A DNA stretch of 64,000 nucleotides from Ophiodon elongatus (lineage: Eukaryota; Chordata; Actinopteri; Perciformes; Hexagrammidae), in assembly GCA_016806645.1 (NCBI GenBank), contig JACSYO010002006.1:1551001-1615000 (forward strand), given 5' to 3'. The notes below the pieces were generated by a model. The model did not search any database and was not told where the DNA came from. It was given only the letters and a program-made list of their open reading frames with translations. Positions 9,501 through 24,049 of this stretch are shown here, piece by piece. How positions within the stretch are numbered: position 1 is the stretch's first letter; each line of letters begins with the position of its first letter. The translations under genes and the position numbers were made by a program.

Positions 9501-12500
9501 CCTTTATGGCCTCCTCTTCCTCCTTGAACACCTGAAAGCAGCCACGGAGACGAGATCAAACACCAGCTCGCTCTCCTCCACATTCCTTCCATAACTGAAT
9601 TCATATCATCATCAGAGGGAGAATCATAACGGCCGACGCTGACCTGTCTCTGGTGAGAGCGCGTGCGTCGGTGCAGGTGGAGGAAGCGGTCACAGTCGGT
9701 GCAGAGGTTGCCGCACACGTTACACAGGATGATGGCCGCCGTCTCGCCATCATCGTGATTGTCACACATGGGCTGTGGACAAGAGGAGGGTGGAATCCAT
9801 TTGTTAGTATTTTAATAATCCATCAGTTATTATAACTTTGTGTCGCTCCTGGCCTTTTGAAATGGTCCTCACCATCTGCTTCTGCTGTCCATCTTTGCCC
9901 ATCCAGCGACCGGAGGACAGCCTGTCGACATGGTCCTGGTCCAGCACGCACAGCGAAGCCAAGGCCAGCCACAGCTGTGAGACAGAACATGATATAATAT
10001 GTGGTCAGCTGATACCCGGAAGTCATGAACGTGTGCTTTGCGGATGGTGAAATTTGAGTGCGTACCCTTGTGGTGGCGATACAGCGTACAGGAGAACGAT
10101 GCTCCTCCTCCATTTTGGTCAGGGCTATGATGGTCTCAGCTATTGCGTTTTTGGTGACTCTGGACCAACCGTCTGAAAGGTGGCCCTAAAAACAGCAAGA
10201 ACAATACAATACATAGGAATATGGAATTTATGACAGAGGGCGATTATGGTTCTGTATCAAATTAGGCACTCAGAGAGTTAAAGGGAAAGAGACAGTTCAC
10301 CCGAAAGATCGGGGTCCTAGCTCCTAGATTGTTTTCTAGTTTTGGAGATATCGGCCGTGGAGATGTCCGTCTTCTAGGTCACGACTAGGTTACTCAAACT
10401 AATCCACAGAGCTTGTAGTGAGCAGTTTCATGTGGGAGCTTTGGTTGAGAGAAAATAGTTCCTCTGTGAAACTGCTCACAACGAGGTCTGTGGATTATCG
10501 TGTGCACTGCAGGTAAGAGGACTACGAGAAGGAGAACTTACCGCTGCCATGTCTTTGACCAGCTTTATGATGATCTCTGCTATCTGTGGCGGAGTGGAGC
10601 CTTTCATCCACCAGTGGCTCTCCCCCCTGCGGATGTAGCTGATCAGGACAGAAATGGGCGATTAATATGGAAAACTCAAAAGGGCCTTGCCATTGACCAC
10701 AAACCGCCATCATAACTTCCCCAAATTCTTATTGGGCCTCGCAGAAAGTAACTCACCTGGAGTTGAAGATCATGGGCAGCGTGACGGTGGTGACTCCTTT
10801 GCCCGCGGCCATGCCGGCCGTGCCGGCGATGGTGGTGCCTTTGGCCTTCAGCTGCACGGTGAGCGCCTTCGCGATGCAGCCCAGGAACATGTCGAGGATG
10901 CAGAGCTTGTTCCAGTCGCCCTTCTCTGTGGAGTGGATGATGTCGCTGATGTCGGCCGGTGGCAGGGCCTTCACCCCGATGATGCTGGCAAGTCTCACTG
11001 GCGTGACCTCCGGAAGGACGCGTCTGAGCAGCGATGTGACCTGAGATGAGGTACGAGCAGACCACAACATCGTTTGTATAGCGGCGCGAGGGATTCTCTT
11101 TAACATGGACACGTAGGAGAAACGCTTATGAAGCACATTTCTTTTAAAAACGTACACCTGAACAATAACTCCAAGCCACGTCTTGGCCGGCAGCAATGTG
11201 GCAAGAAACACAGCAAAAGGCCAGGAAATAAAGGAAAGAAGAGGAAGACTGCTAGCTGTATAGCAACATTACTTTCTTCAACATCGTGCAATATTACGTT
11301 TCAATTTCAATATCTCTCTTAATATCATGCTCAATATTACTTTCCATATCACTTCTTATACTCTTGTACTTCACTTTTTCTATTTTAGTTGAATTCTTTA
11401 CTTTATTTACCTTACTCCTATTGCTATTGTGTTCTATTTTGCAATGGTGTCAGTATTATTTCTTTCACACTTAATTGTTGTTCATATATGTTTATATTCC
11501 ATTATTTTTTGCTATTCTTATGTTGTAATCTTTAATGAAATTCTGGCACAAGAATGTCTTTCGGGATTAATAAAGTTCCGTCTTATCTTAGCTATCAAAC
11601 AAGGACGTAAACAGTCCAGGTGCCGTACACTTCACCCACCTGTCTCTGGACTCTCGGGGAGGCCGTGTGCAGCAGAGAGAACAGGTCTTGCATGAGCGTC
11701 AGCTGCTGAGCTAGGTACTGGCGGCCCACGTTGGAGCCGCTCAGAGCCAGGACCATGGACAGGAGCTCGAAGCAGTAGGCGTCCGAGGAGGCATCGTCGT
11801 CACTGGGCTGGGAGTTGGCGTTCTCCTTGCTGGAGATGGCGTGCTCCCACTCCTCCCTCACGCGGGTGGCCTCCATGCGGATGGCCTGGACGATGTGCGC
11901 GCACACCTGAGAAGAGTACGCGCGTTAGGCAAGAGGGCTGAGAATATAATGACTCCTACTGCCCAATGGTTTAAAGAACCGACCTGCTTCTGGAGGTTGG
12001 TGAGTTTGCTCCTGCTGAAAATGATGCCGACCATGTGCTCTTTAAGGTCAGCGTCAGATGTAGCCTATTCATAAAAAAAACGTACAAGGTGTAAAACGTA
12101 AGGCCGAAGGTCAGTGGATATTTCGGTTTCACAGCACAGGTAAACTGTCACAGTGCAGACCTTGTCCTCTCCCTCGGGCGACGAAAGAAGGTTCTTCTCC
12201 TCCTGCTCTGGTGTCGGCTCTGCGTCTCCACAGATGAGCTTTCCAAAGACCTAAACGAGCACAACAAAGTAAACGCTAAAGCTTCCAGCAGACTCCAGAT
12301 ATGTGTCGGGCGATCGCGTGTGGAAGAAGCAGTGAGATGGACCTGTGAGGTGATGAGGCGAAACACTCGCAGCGTCTCGGCCTCGCAGTTCTTCTGCTGG
12401 GCCATGCTGGCTGAGATCTGGCCCAGGATCTTGATGCTCTCGCCCTCTTTCCAACCCAGGACCTTCACCTGGCGCACCCTCAGGGTGTTCTCCGGACCCT

Positions 12501-15500
12501 TCAGCTCCACCTTGATCACATGGTGGTCCCCTCCAGGGAGCTCGCTCGTCACCCAGCCCATGTGACGAGAGTCCAGGTCAACCTTTCCATGAAAAGGCAC
12601 AGGGATGTTTAGCAGTGTTCTGCCATATGTACATCTGGAGTGTATTTTAATACTAGATCAAGGAGCACCTTATAAAAACAACCTACTAATGTTATACCTA
12701 TCCTTTCTGCACTTAAAAGGGAGTTACTGTGATTCGCAGAAGAGACAAAAGAATCTATACACACAGCTTGACAAATAGACTAGACTTCAAACTGATTATT
12801 ACCAAAGCAACTGATCATACCTGTTTGATTCTGCAGAGGTCCTCTACTGCTTTTCCACATAGGAACGTAACTGATGTGACTTTGTTCTGTGAATATAACA
12901 AATATATTATCATCAATTCTGAATTGGTCTAAACTTTGCATTTGCACAACAACAATGCTGCTGCTGTCGCCCCCTTACCCCGATGTCTCTGGAGTTGTCC
13001 ACATGAACAGTCACATTGGAGGCGTTGAGGCCCTTCACGCAGCTGATGGTGATGCTCTTGGTTTTGTTCTTGTCCTCATCTCCGGACTCCCAGAAGGTCT
13101 CCGTGGAGCCGTCTGTAAGGCTGCCGATCATGGCAGGACGGCTGGACGTCTTGATGTCGACTACGCTGGTCAGATCCTTCAGACAGGTCACCAGGCAGAG
13201 ATCCTGCTATCGCACACAGTCAGGTTAGTGCATGTTAATGTAACGGTTTCCGTGTTGACCAACAGGAGACAGATCGGAGGTAAGTAAGTGATCGTTTTCT
13301 TGCCTGGCTCATTGCTTCGTAGCCTGACTGCACGCTGATGTTGAAGCTCTCCTCGCTGTCTCCATCGTCCGACTTGGACAAGATGTTGTTGATGTGATGG
13401 AAAACGTTGCTCTGGTGGAGGAACTGGTGGTCAGACTGCTTGAACTTGAGACTCCAGCACCTGGAAGAATTCACGGAGAAACGTTTTCCCTTTATATGCA
13501 CATGAATCTCAGAACTGGTATCAATGAGAAAGAGGCAGTGATAATTCAAAATATGACGAGTCTCTTCATGTTTCTGCCAGTTAAATTAAGTGCACGTCAA
13601 ACCTATTTCCTAAAAAGTTAAATCTGTTCTAGTATAGTTTGAAATCAATCCATCCAAAAAGTGTTGGCTGGTTGGGTTGGTAGTATTCTTCAATCATTCC
13701 GGAAGTGTACCTCAGCGCCATCTGCTGAAGTGAGCTGCCACTGGGAAGTGACATCATGAGGTCAGAGATGGTCTGAAGGAGGCGGTGGAAGGTGTGGGGG
13801 AGAGGATGAGCTGCCTCCCCGGCAATAACGATGTCTGACAGTGGGTGTTCACAGACGCCAAGGTCTCTTTCCTGTGGAGCGCAGAGCGCAGAAGTCCGCG
13901 GTTAGAAGACGCCACAACAAAGCGAGTAAGTAACGATGCACTTTTTTTTTTTTTATGTTTAACCACTCGTTACCTGTTCCACGTTTTCTTTGTTCCCCTT
14001 GTTCTCCTCGTCTTCCTCGTCCTCAGGTTCATAGGGCGATGGGGTGAGAGATGCTACGAAATGCCAAAGGATGTCGTGCAGGGAGGTGGTCTGGATCACA
14101 TTGCACAGCAGCCAGTTGAAGGCCTGACGGGGACACCAAGAGAAAAATCATACAGATTAGTCTTCTTACAAGTTTACAAATCTAACTCATTAACTAACAA
14201 TATCCAGCCAACTAATTGCCTGTAACCTTGATTCACTGCTGGATAAATAGCAACAATTAAAGCGAGACTGAGCTCTGAGATTCAGAGAGCTATTGCTGCC
14301 TGTACCTCCATGGCAAACACCCTGCAGGCGGACTTCCTCAGCGCATGCCTCATGGCCACCTCCAGGCCCTCCAGGTCATGGTGCTGGATAACGAAAGCCA
14401 GGACAGGCCACTGGAAGTTCCTCTCCCCCTTACTGAGGGAGCCGTGGGCCGAGATCAGCCGGGACAGCTCAGGGGACGGGTGCCGTAGCAGGGACGATCC
14501 CACCTCTGTTTAGGGGGTAAAGTGGGTTGATGTTACAGACGACGACGCTGTAACGCATTCATTCTGAGGCATCGCGTCTCAAATTAACACGTGCAATTAC
14601 CTGCATCACCACTATGGACCCTGCGTCTGGGAACGGCTTTTACCCGGGCCGGAGAGGGCGAGTGTTGCTTGTCATACTCAGATGCTACGACTGAGTAAGA
14701 CCTCTGAAACACAGTTCGTTTCGCCGTATCGCTGTCTGTGATGGGACTGGTCTCCAGACTGAAGGAGAGGGTACGAAACAGACACAGTTTAGCACACGCA
14801 AACTCATTTAAATTAACTAGAAAATGCAGCACCTATGTACTGTATACAATGAGGCTGATCAGGAACAAAATGCTTGCTGTCACTATGTACAGCAGGGTGC
14901 GGGGGAAAGAGTAGCAAACTACCTTTCTGTACAGTGTATATCTGCAATGACAATTGACATGCATTATCTGCTGGTCTGCCCTGAACATGGGAAAATAACT
15001 TCAATTTATCAAAAAGTAACAGCTACCTGATCTGCCATGACTTAAATATGATGCATGCATGTATGTAGGTCTATGTCATGCATAAACAGTAGATGGTGTA
15101 TGAGAACATTTGCGACAGTAACATCCGCAACATCCTCATGTTGTGAGCATGCCGAGAAGTGGAAGTGATTAAAAACATCGTACTAAGACGCGTTACCTGG
15201 GCGGCATTGATTTCATGTTGCTCTCTGGTTCCTCAAACACATTGGGACAGGCATCAGGGGTGACTGATATGTAAGGTGCAGGAACAGATGTTGAGCGCAA
15301 ATACCTCATCTCATCTTGGAAGAGGTTATCGTCTTGGTAGCCCCCAAAGTTCTCAGTGTGTTGCCTGAAGGACGAGAGGAGAGTAACTCAAACCCTTATA
15401 TAAGCACAAGCAACTGTGGGGTTTTCTTATCTGAAGAAAAAAAAAAAAAAAAAGGTGGCGTTAACTGAGCTGGAAGCTACCTAGCTAGTGTCTGGAGGTA

Positions 15501-18500
15501 GAGGCAGCCCATTTTATTGGGGAGTTCGTCCGACACGCCCTCCTTGAGGCTGGGAAGCAGCTGGGAGTGCAGGGGCCGGGGAGGGTGGTGGCACAGCATG
15601 CTGGGCTCGGCAGCACTGCTGAGGGACAGCAGGAACAAAGCGTTCGCCCGAATCACCTGATGGGCCTCCATGGTTGGCAGCGCCCTCGGAGTCTTCACCT
15701 GCAGGGGTTTCTTCCTGGATTGTTTCACCTGGCGAAGGACATGCACATTGTTTTATTTTTTACTCGCGTCCAAGAAGTCGTTTTAATGTGAAAAGCTGAG
15801 AGTGCTTCAGTTACAGAGGGACACACATTTAAGCACGAGTAGGCTACCTTTTCCCTGGCGGCGGTCTGTTTCTCTCTCAGGTATTTTTCCCGGCAGCGAT
15901 CACACACCAGGTACCAGGTGCTGCCTCCGATGCCTCCGTCTCCACAGTTCCCAGCCCAACCACCACAGAAGTGGCCGATGCTGTTGTAGCCCTGGCCTCC
16001 AGCGTAGCGGCCGCAACCTGCCATGAAATACAGAGGAAGGGGGTTAGAAGACACAAAGTCCATTGCCCAGTAATACAATACCCTCATTCAAAATGACAAA
16101 ACTCGAACAAGAACTTCTGCATTCTCACCTGGGTGAGCCTGTCTCATGTGGTAGGTGACGGGGTACGGGTGAGATTCACCACACAGCTCACAGATGGTGT
16201 CTTTCTCCGGTCCACCCATGGCGAGCTGAGCCATCTCTCCGAACAGATTCCCCCTTGGACGCACCTCGGCCTTGTCCCTCTTCTTCTTCTCCTTCTTTGC
16301 CTTCTTGCCGTCTTTCTCGTGCTCCTTCCTTTTCAGGATGGCGCTGGACCCCGGGCTGGGGAAAATCATGTTCTGAGTGGCGGCCTTGATGGTGGCCAAT
16401 GAGATGTCCTCCCAGAATGACACCAAATGTTGTAACGTCAACGGCAAGATCGACTTCGCCCTCATTGCCGGATGAGAATTCATCTCGTAGGAAGTGGCCT
16501 CCCCCTTACCCTCCTCGCACTTCTCTGGCAGGGGAGGTTCTTTCAGCATGGACAGCACCTTATTTTTGTTGATGCTTCCCATTTTGGAGATGTCCGGGCC
16601 GTGCGGCGCAATGTTAAACATGTTGAGTGCAGAGGAGATCTCTAAGGAGTGGCGGTTCTTTAGCTTGCTCTCCTTCTCCTCGGTGCCCTGTCCTCCCAGG
16701 GAGCTGCGGATGGGGGCGTGCTCTTTGGTCAAGTCTGGGTTGAACTTGAGGAAGGAGGAGCAGGCCATGGCGTCGTGGACAATACCTTCATGCCACAGGA
16801 ATGCTGCGAAGACCGCTCGCGAACATTCGGCCACAGAAGGTGACATGGCCTGTTTGGCAGGCTCCGTGGCCCTGGAAGTACTCTCGCCTTTGAACAGAGG
16901 CCCAGATTTTTCCTTCTTAGGGCGCGTGTGTCGACTGGAGGCTTTGCGGCTGACTTTGGGCGAAGCGCGGCTCTCTAGTTCTTCCTTGACGGGGGCCTTG
17001 CCGATGCTGAAGTGCACCTTGCATGAGCCATCTTCAGAATTTTGAGCATCCCCGTTCTCGTCATTGCCGTCCTCTGAGAGGAGAGCACTGGAGGTGCACA
17101 CCTCCACCACTTCACTGTGAAGGTTCTCCTGGGTCACATGTGGAGAGGGAACATGGTTCTCTGCATTGCCAATCACTCCATTATTTGGATCTATAGGAGA
17201 CAGTTTAGGTTTTGGAGAGGTAGACCTGCCTCTAAGCGGCTCTGTAAGTGGGACCTTCTTCTTTCTGAGTGTGTCTGGGTCCAGAGTGTACGAATCGGAT
17301 TTGGACCTCTCTCTGGGAGGGTCCAGCCGGGCTTTGGAGGGGGGGCTGACTTTAGGTGGGAGGTTCTTGTCATGGTGGGCTGAAGAGGAGTGCTGGGAGG
17401 AGGTGCTGGAGGGACTAGACCTGCCTGAAGAGGATACACCTTTTTGTTTGGGAGAGGAGGAGCGTGAGCCGGCGTTCGGGGACTCAGCCCGGAGTCCTGG
17501 GGTTCGACCATCGGCCTTCAGGGCCTGCAGGGTGTTGTGATTGGGCGAGTGAGAGCGGCTGTGAGAGTCGGACCTCAGTTTGGCCGTGTCCGACCGCAGG
17601 ATGAGGGCTTCGCTGGCTGAGAGGCCGCCCTCCCCCGTCTTGCTCCTGCTCTGCTCGGAGGAGCGGCTCCCCCGACCCTCCTGTTTGGGCGAGCGGTTCT
17701 CCTGCCGATGTTTGGAGGCTGGGGACATGGGCCGCGCTCCGGGCATCAGGTTCCCTCGCTCACCTGAACGTTAATAATTCAAACACAGTTACAACACGAA
17801 AGAGGACTAAATCGGTGGTAAGAGTGTGACCATTAGCTCTAAGCGCAAAACCCAAAACCTGAGAGGAAAAAAAATGTAATGCTGAAAATATAAGGTAAAA
17901 TGCAATGCAATGAAGATAACTAGTGGACCATGGAAGAGCTGATGAAAGATGGATTCCAGCCCAGTCCTGGGAAATCTCCTTCTAATATTGAACCTAGTTA
18001 GTGTTAACATTTAATAGCCTCGTAGTTTAGTCTAGTAACCACAAACAACATTTAAGGTCCACCCATTTTAAAACTGAACTTTATATCAAAACTCGTATGT
18101 TTTTAATACGCCCTTTTAGTTTTTCTTCTTTATTACAATATAGTGTTTGGCCACATCCTACTTTAGGGCCACAGTTTTAAAAGGTTGGCTCTAACACAAG
18201 GTGCCCAAAATGTTTTTCAAAAGCTATCATAAAAAAAAGCTAGGTTTTTTTCTTGGGTTTCTGCCCGCCCTCTGTTCAGTCTGAGGGAGGCGTGCATGCT
18301 GTGATTACCCACCCTTTTGCCTCAGAGCAAGAGATGAGAGAGCAGTACCATGCCCAGCCACGGACACATTGCTTTTGTGCACACGCTCGCGAGAAGCAAG
18401 GTGGCGCGATGAACCATCTACAGCGGAAAACAGTGGAGCAGGTAAACAAACAAGGCATGGAACGCAAGGGGGCCACCACAGACACAGACAGACAGAGACA

Positions 18501-21500
18501 GAGACAGACAGACAGACAAAATAGGCAATGGGGTCAAGTCAAGAAGGTGAAGTAGAAAGAGGCAAAAAAGGACAAAGTTAAAGTGATGGAAAGATCAACA
18601 TATAGGTAGAGAAACACTTATAGAAGAGAAAAAATGAGAAGTTACAGAACCAAGCGTTGTCATGGAAATACAAGTATGCTGTGCACACAATTTAGTAATA
18701 TGTGCTTTTCATTTGATTTTAGATACATTTTGACTCTTCCCCTCTTTTAGAGGGCGGCATACACCTTTAGTGTGTCGCATTTGGTCAGCTGGAAGTTTGA
18801 AGAAGACAAAGAAAACATTGAAGAAGCGCGCCACAACTCTGAAGCTGAGTTTTTAATGAACATGCTTAGTCTCAAGGTTTTTAGGGAGAAACAACCCTTC
18901 ATCCTATAACAGGACGTTGTTCGTAACATCCCATATTAAATCTATTAAAGTGATCCAGAGCGAGTGTGAAGGGGACATGTACGACAAGACTGATGGCATT
19001 AAGGTGATAAATGACCTGTATGCTAAATTGAAAGCACATATTATTAATTTATACACACAGATGAGTTTCCCCCTCCCCCCCCAAGACACCTCCCAGGCTC
19101 CGTAAGAAATAGACAATCAGGTAAAAAAAAAAAAAAAACAGATTACCACAAATAGAGAAAAAGTAGCAATACAGAAGAAAAGACCGACGGGGAGAAAGAG
19201 AGCTACACAGGCTGAAAAAGTTACAAACAGATATTTTGGATCCTGTTCGAAGATAATCTTAAAACTGGATTGTGGTATTTTGTACTTAATTTATCCAGTA
19301 TAAGCTATTAATATGTGTTATATGTAATATTACCTAAAGACCGGGACTGAATTTTCTGTTGTTTTAGAGGGATTATGGTCGACTTTAAACTATTTAGACG
19401 AAAGTTGTTCACATTTGCCCTGAAGCCCTGGGCTGGTTGAGGCAGAAAATGAAACAAGTTGTTAATCAAGGATGATAAATGCAGATCTGAAATTAAAGCA
19501 GCGAGGAGGATGATGAAAAGAATAAGAAAGCTGACTAGCAGAACAAGCAGACAAGCAGAAAGATAAGCAGCTCAGCCTGTTACTTCAGCACACGGCAACA
19601 ATATCCCTTTTAACAAGACGTGTGGTCGAGTATTTAAGCTTGAAATCTTATTTTCAAAAACAAGTGAAAATACCTGTCAATGCATAGTTTTTGAAGGCAG
19701 TGTCACCCGATTTGTTTTTTTTAGAAACAAGATTCAAACATTCAATACTTCACACGTCGGCTTGTTGGGGATATTTTGGCACTCTAGAAACATAACTGCA
19801 CTGTTATGTGTCACACGTCGCTGCTGCCCTTCCCAGAAAAATACATGAAAGAGATGAGTACAGAACAAAAAAAGAAAATCAGGAAAAACAAAAAGCTGCG
19901 AGGAAAAAGGATCAACACCTGTGCAAGCAAGCGCTGTCAGAAAGCAGGACAGACTTACTCGGAAGCTGTGGTTGTGGCTGAGACAGTTGGGAGGGGGATT
20001 GTCCAAACACAAATGGGCTGTGGACAAGGGAGGAGGAGGAAGAGGAGGGAGGTTGGGCGGCTTGCTCAAATACGGAGGAGGAGGGAGCTGCTGAGAGGAA
20101 GGGCCCAGACTGAATGGAATTCAGTATGGCACTCAACCGGTCACCTGCAAACATGGAGACAGAGGATGGGGAAAAACTACAGCTTATACTATGGTTTGAG
20201 GCTTCCAAAAGGGGGGGTGAGGATCAGTCAGAGTTTATTGCTTATCAGTCATTCAGTCATCTCCCACGACGCCGCGTATGTGCGAAAATGGGAGGAGCCG
20301 CCAGGGTCCAGGAAGTAAAAAGTCCTATTCATTTTCTGTGAAGACAATGCAAGAGGATTGGCGGGGGCCACTTCCAAGCCTTGGATGGGCATCCAAAGGG
20401 TGGGCAAAAAGTGGAAGAGGTACAAGGCCCGGGAGGATGAAACGGAAAGGAGAGAGGGGAACTACAACTCCCAAGGAACATCGGCGAATGACATTTGCAG
20501 CCGAGTTCAAATGCTGTTTGATGTGCAGCAGCTGAGCAGCTCGTTAGCACGTAGCCTGAGCGGTGCACTTTAATGCCGTGACGGTTTGCTCGGTGGTCGG
20601 GACAAGACGCGTGTTCCCGTTTGGGATTTAGAAAAGAACGACGCTTGAGCAACTTTAGATGCTGTTGATGCTTCATGCAAGATCCGATTGGCTGCATGCA
20701 TCGTCTGAAATAAGCTCCCCACCTAAACAGACGAATACCTGCAACGGTATTCGTCATGCAAGACAAGGGTGTCTGCCGCAATGTAATTTCAAATGGACTT
20801 TGTTATGAACTATTGTTAAACTATCCAGGAAACTCTTGTGTTTCTATGTTGTGGAGCATTGATGACATCATTACCAGAAAACTCTCAAACAGAGCTGTAC
20901 AGTGTTAAAAAAAAGAAAGGAAAAAAAATTCCAGCACCAGCGGGTCCTCCCATTTCGCAACTGTATTTGGGGAAAGGATATGTGGAGGAAGCGGGCAGAG
21001 AGGGGGAGGGGGGAGGTCTCTTCTCATGTATTCATTTCAGGAGTCATTCTTCCGAGAAAAACCTGCACAGAGGTTCCAAAAAACATGTGCTGGGAGAAAT
21101 TGCACCCTTCCCCATATACCGTATATTGAGCTGACACTGCATCAGTAATCATTCAAAGACTCTTGTGTACGTGGAACAGAAGTCTCCCACTCTCTTGGCA
21201 CAACTGAGTAGTGGTGAACCAGGTACAAAACCCAGTCACTGGGTTGTTTTGGAACATAGATGTTTAAATTTGTTGCCTTTTCATCAATTGTTGGAGCCAG
21301 AAATGGGAGGCTTCCTGGCTGAAGGCGAGATGGGAGAACTCAACCACCATGGCTGAGAAGCCTGAGAGATCAGACAATGAGGTTGCTCTCCAATTTGCTC
21401 AAAGAGCTTTGCCAAGGACTGGTCCATCAAGCTGACCAATCTGAGGGTGATCCATCAGCCTCACAGCATGATGGTCCATCACAGGTGATTTAAGCCCTCT

Positions 21501-24001
21501 ATCAGATGGCTCGGCAGCGGCTGTCACCTTGACCGAGAGCTGCAAAGGCCTTCGGCTTCCTAACGGCGGCGAACAGTCAGCATGCTCGTGGTAGCTCGCC
21601 CTGTTTAGAGGATCCTTCTTATTCAGGATACATGTGCTGCTCACAACAAACATTTTGTGAGGTTTCAACATTAAATGTCACAGGTTCAAAAGACGTCTCT
21701 GGAATAGAAAAGAGACCTGAACCATCTACCCCTTTTACACTTTGCCAATTTCTGTCATCTGGCATCGGAAAAAAGCCAAGCGTGAATGCAACCAAGATGC
21801 ATATGAGACAGATCGATGTCTCAAAACCACCTCGGAGAAGGTGATGTTGAAAAAGGTATAAATGCATCCATCCCTCCAGGTAGCCACAGTGACACTGAAA
21901 TGAGTCATCTCTCTACTTGTCACATGAAAGCAACAGAAACATTGGCATCACACAGAAGGCTTAATAGCGTGTTAGTGTTTAGGTGCCTTTCCATCACCTT
22001 CTGGACTGGAAGTAAGGCCGACACAGCTTCGCATTGAGCACAGTGGAAGAAAATTAGAGGCAACCAGACTCGGGATCAGCCTAATAGAGACACACGTGTG
22101 GCGAGTGTGAATGGAGCCTTTATTCTGCAGATAACTTTGTATTGTCTGGATAACCATGGTGCTCTGATTAGCATGGCGAAACAGGTCGGCCTCCTTTTCT
22201 TTTCCAAGCAGTGAGGAAGAGTTAAGGCGTTTGAAAGACAATTGACACAGCGTCAGCGTGATATTCAGGCAGAAAGATACAGACACATTTGGGGCAAGAC
22301 GATCTTTGACGGTGCAGCAGAGTTGAAGTGTTCATTCGGGGGATGTTTTCAGTGATCCGCCATTGTGATTCAGAAAACACGGATTATGTAAATGATCAAA
22401 TGTTTTTTCAAAAGGGACTATATTAAGGCAGCAAAAGGGGGTAATCTGTGTTGGGCTAGAGCACAGCGCCCAACTCAACAGAGCCCGGAGCAGTTGGAAA
22501 TGAACGGAAGCACACTGACTGGCCCATGCACACGGACATCGCGGAGATGTTAGACATGAGACCGCAACGGTGGACACGGTACAAAGCATGCATGAAGAGA
22601 GAGAGATGAGAGGTCGGTGACCGATGGCACCTGTGATTTCAAAGAGCCATAGAAATAGAATGAGAGTAGATTGGGCATTCCCATTCAAAGTAACATAGCA
22701 GGATGGGCAGAGCATTTCTATGTGTACCGTTGCCCTCGCAAGGAACCGTTAGCGGTGAGCGCCATTGTCTTCTGAACTAGTTAAATTAACTACGGCATAC
22801 AGTTCTACTCTCATTCTGTTTTTATGGAGCGACCCATACTGGATCACATACACCTCGTGGATGTGCTGCTAGAAATGGTGGAGGTCAAGTGAGTTTTAAT
22901 TCCCTCTTTTTTTTGGAACAAAAGAGGAAATTGTACTTCTCATTGCGATAACACTGAAGATGGTGAAAATGTCTACATTTCTACAACTAAAATGAAGTAA
23001 TTTAGATTAAAACAAAAAAAATCATGAGGAAAGTCTCAAGACAAAGCATAGGGGAAGTCAGATAGAGGAAATAAAGCAGGGAATAATAAAGACGAGGGGT
23101 GCAGAGTGAAGTCAGAGGTGAGGCGTACATCAGTAAAGACAGAACATCACTCAAAATCTTCGACTACAGCCCGAGGACTCGGAAATGAACAGCACAAAGC
23201 AAAGTGGATGTTGAAAGCAAAGTGATATGCAGATTGAGGATATGTGATAGAAAGTTTGTCTGTTTAAAAAAAGAAAAAAAAGCAATTTTACGCCACGTGG
23301 AGCTCACCTTTGTTGTTGGAGATGCCGTAGTCGAAGCCCTGCGCTCCGTTTGAAGCTGCGGCTCTATTGAAGGCCTGCACGGAGAAAGGGCTGGGGGGCG
23401 GGGTCTGGGCCACGTGCTCAAGCAGGGCTTGTTCTGAGAGCAGATCAAATTACGTTATCTCACAATTTATAATAGGAATGATAATCTTTATTTGTACAGA
23501 GCCTTTCATACAGACTGAGTAGCTCAAAGTGCTGTTTATAAAAAAAAAAAAAAAAACAATACAATAAATAAAAAAGGTGGTAGGAAGAAGGCATGTACTT
23601 TGCACTTAAAATGTAAGTGTCATTCAAAGAATTTCAGCAAAAGAATAAAAAGCAGAAAACCTTTGACATTTGGAATGAAAAAAGAAAAGTGCGGCTCACC
23701 GTCATCGTGGCGAAGGTACTGGTTTCCACCGCGGTCTCTGGCCAGCGACCAGGCCTCGCCTTCATCGCTCTCACAGAACTCCACTACACTGTTCTTATCC
23801 AGCTGAACCCAGTTCCCCTCTGAGTTGACCACCTGATACACAAACAACACTCTTTATCCACACTCACACACACACTGAACACTTTGTCTCACACACACTA
23901 AACACTTTGTCTCACACACACACACACTAAACACTTTGTCTCACACACACACACACTAAACACTTTGTCTCACACACACACACACACTAAACACTTTGTC
24001 T

Positions 24002-24049
<48 letters not shown>

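Noticed and set aside
16133..17540. Several plus-strand open frames opposite the 1,635-base exon
   Set aside because: Antisense shadows of a GC-rich coding exon; the minus-strand frame has clear family conservation.
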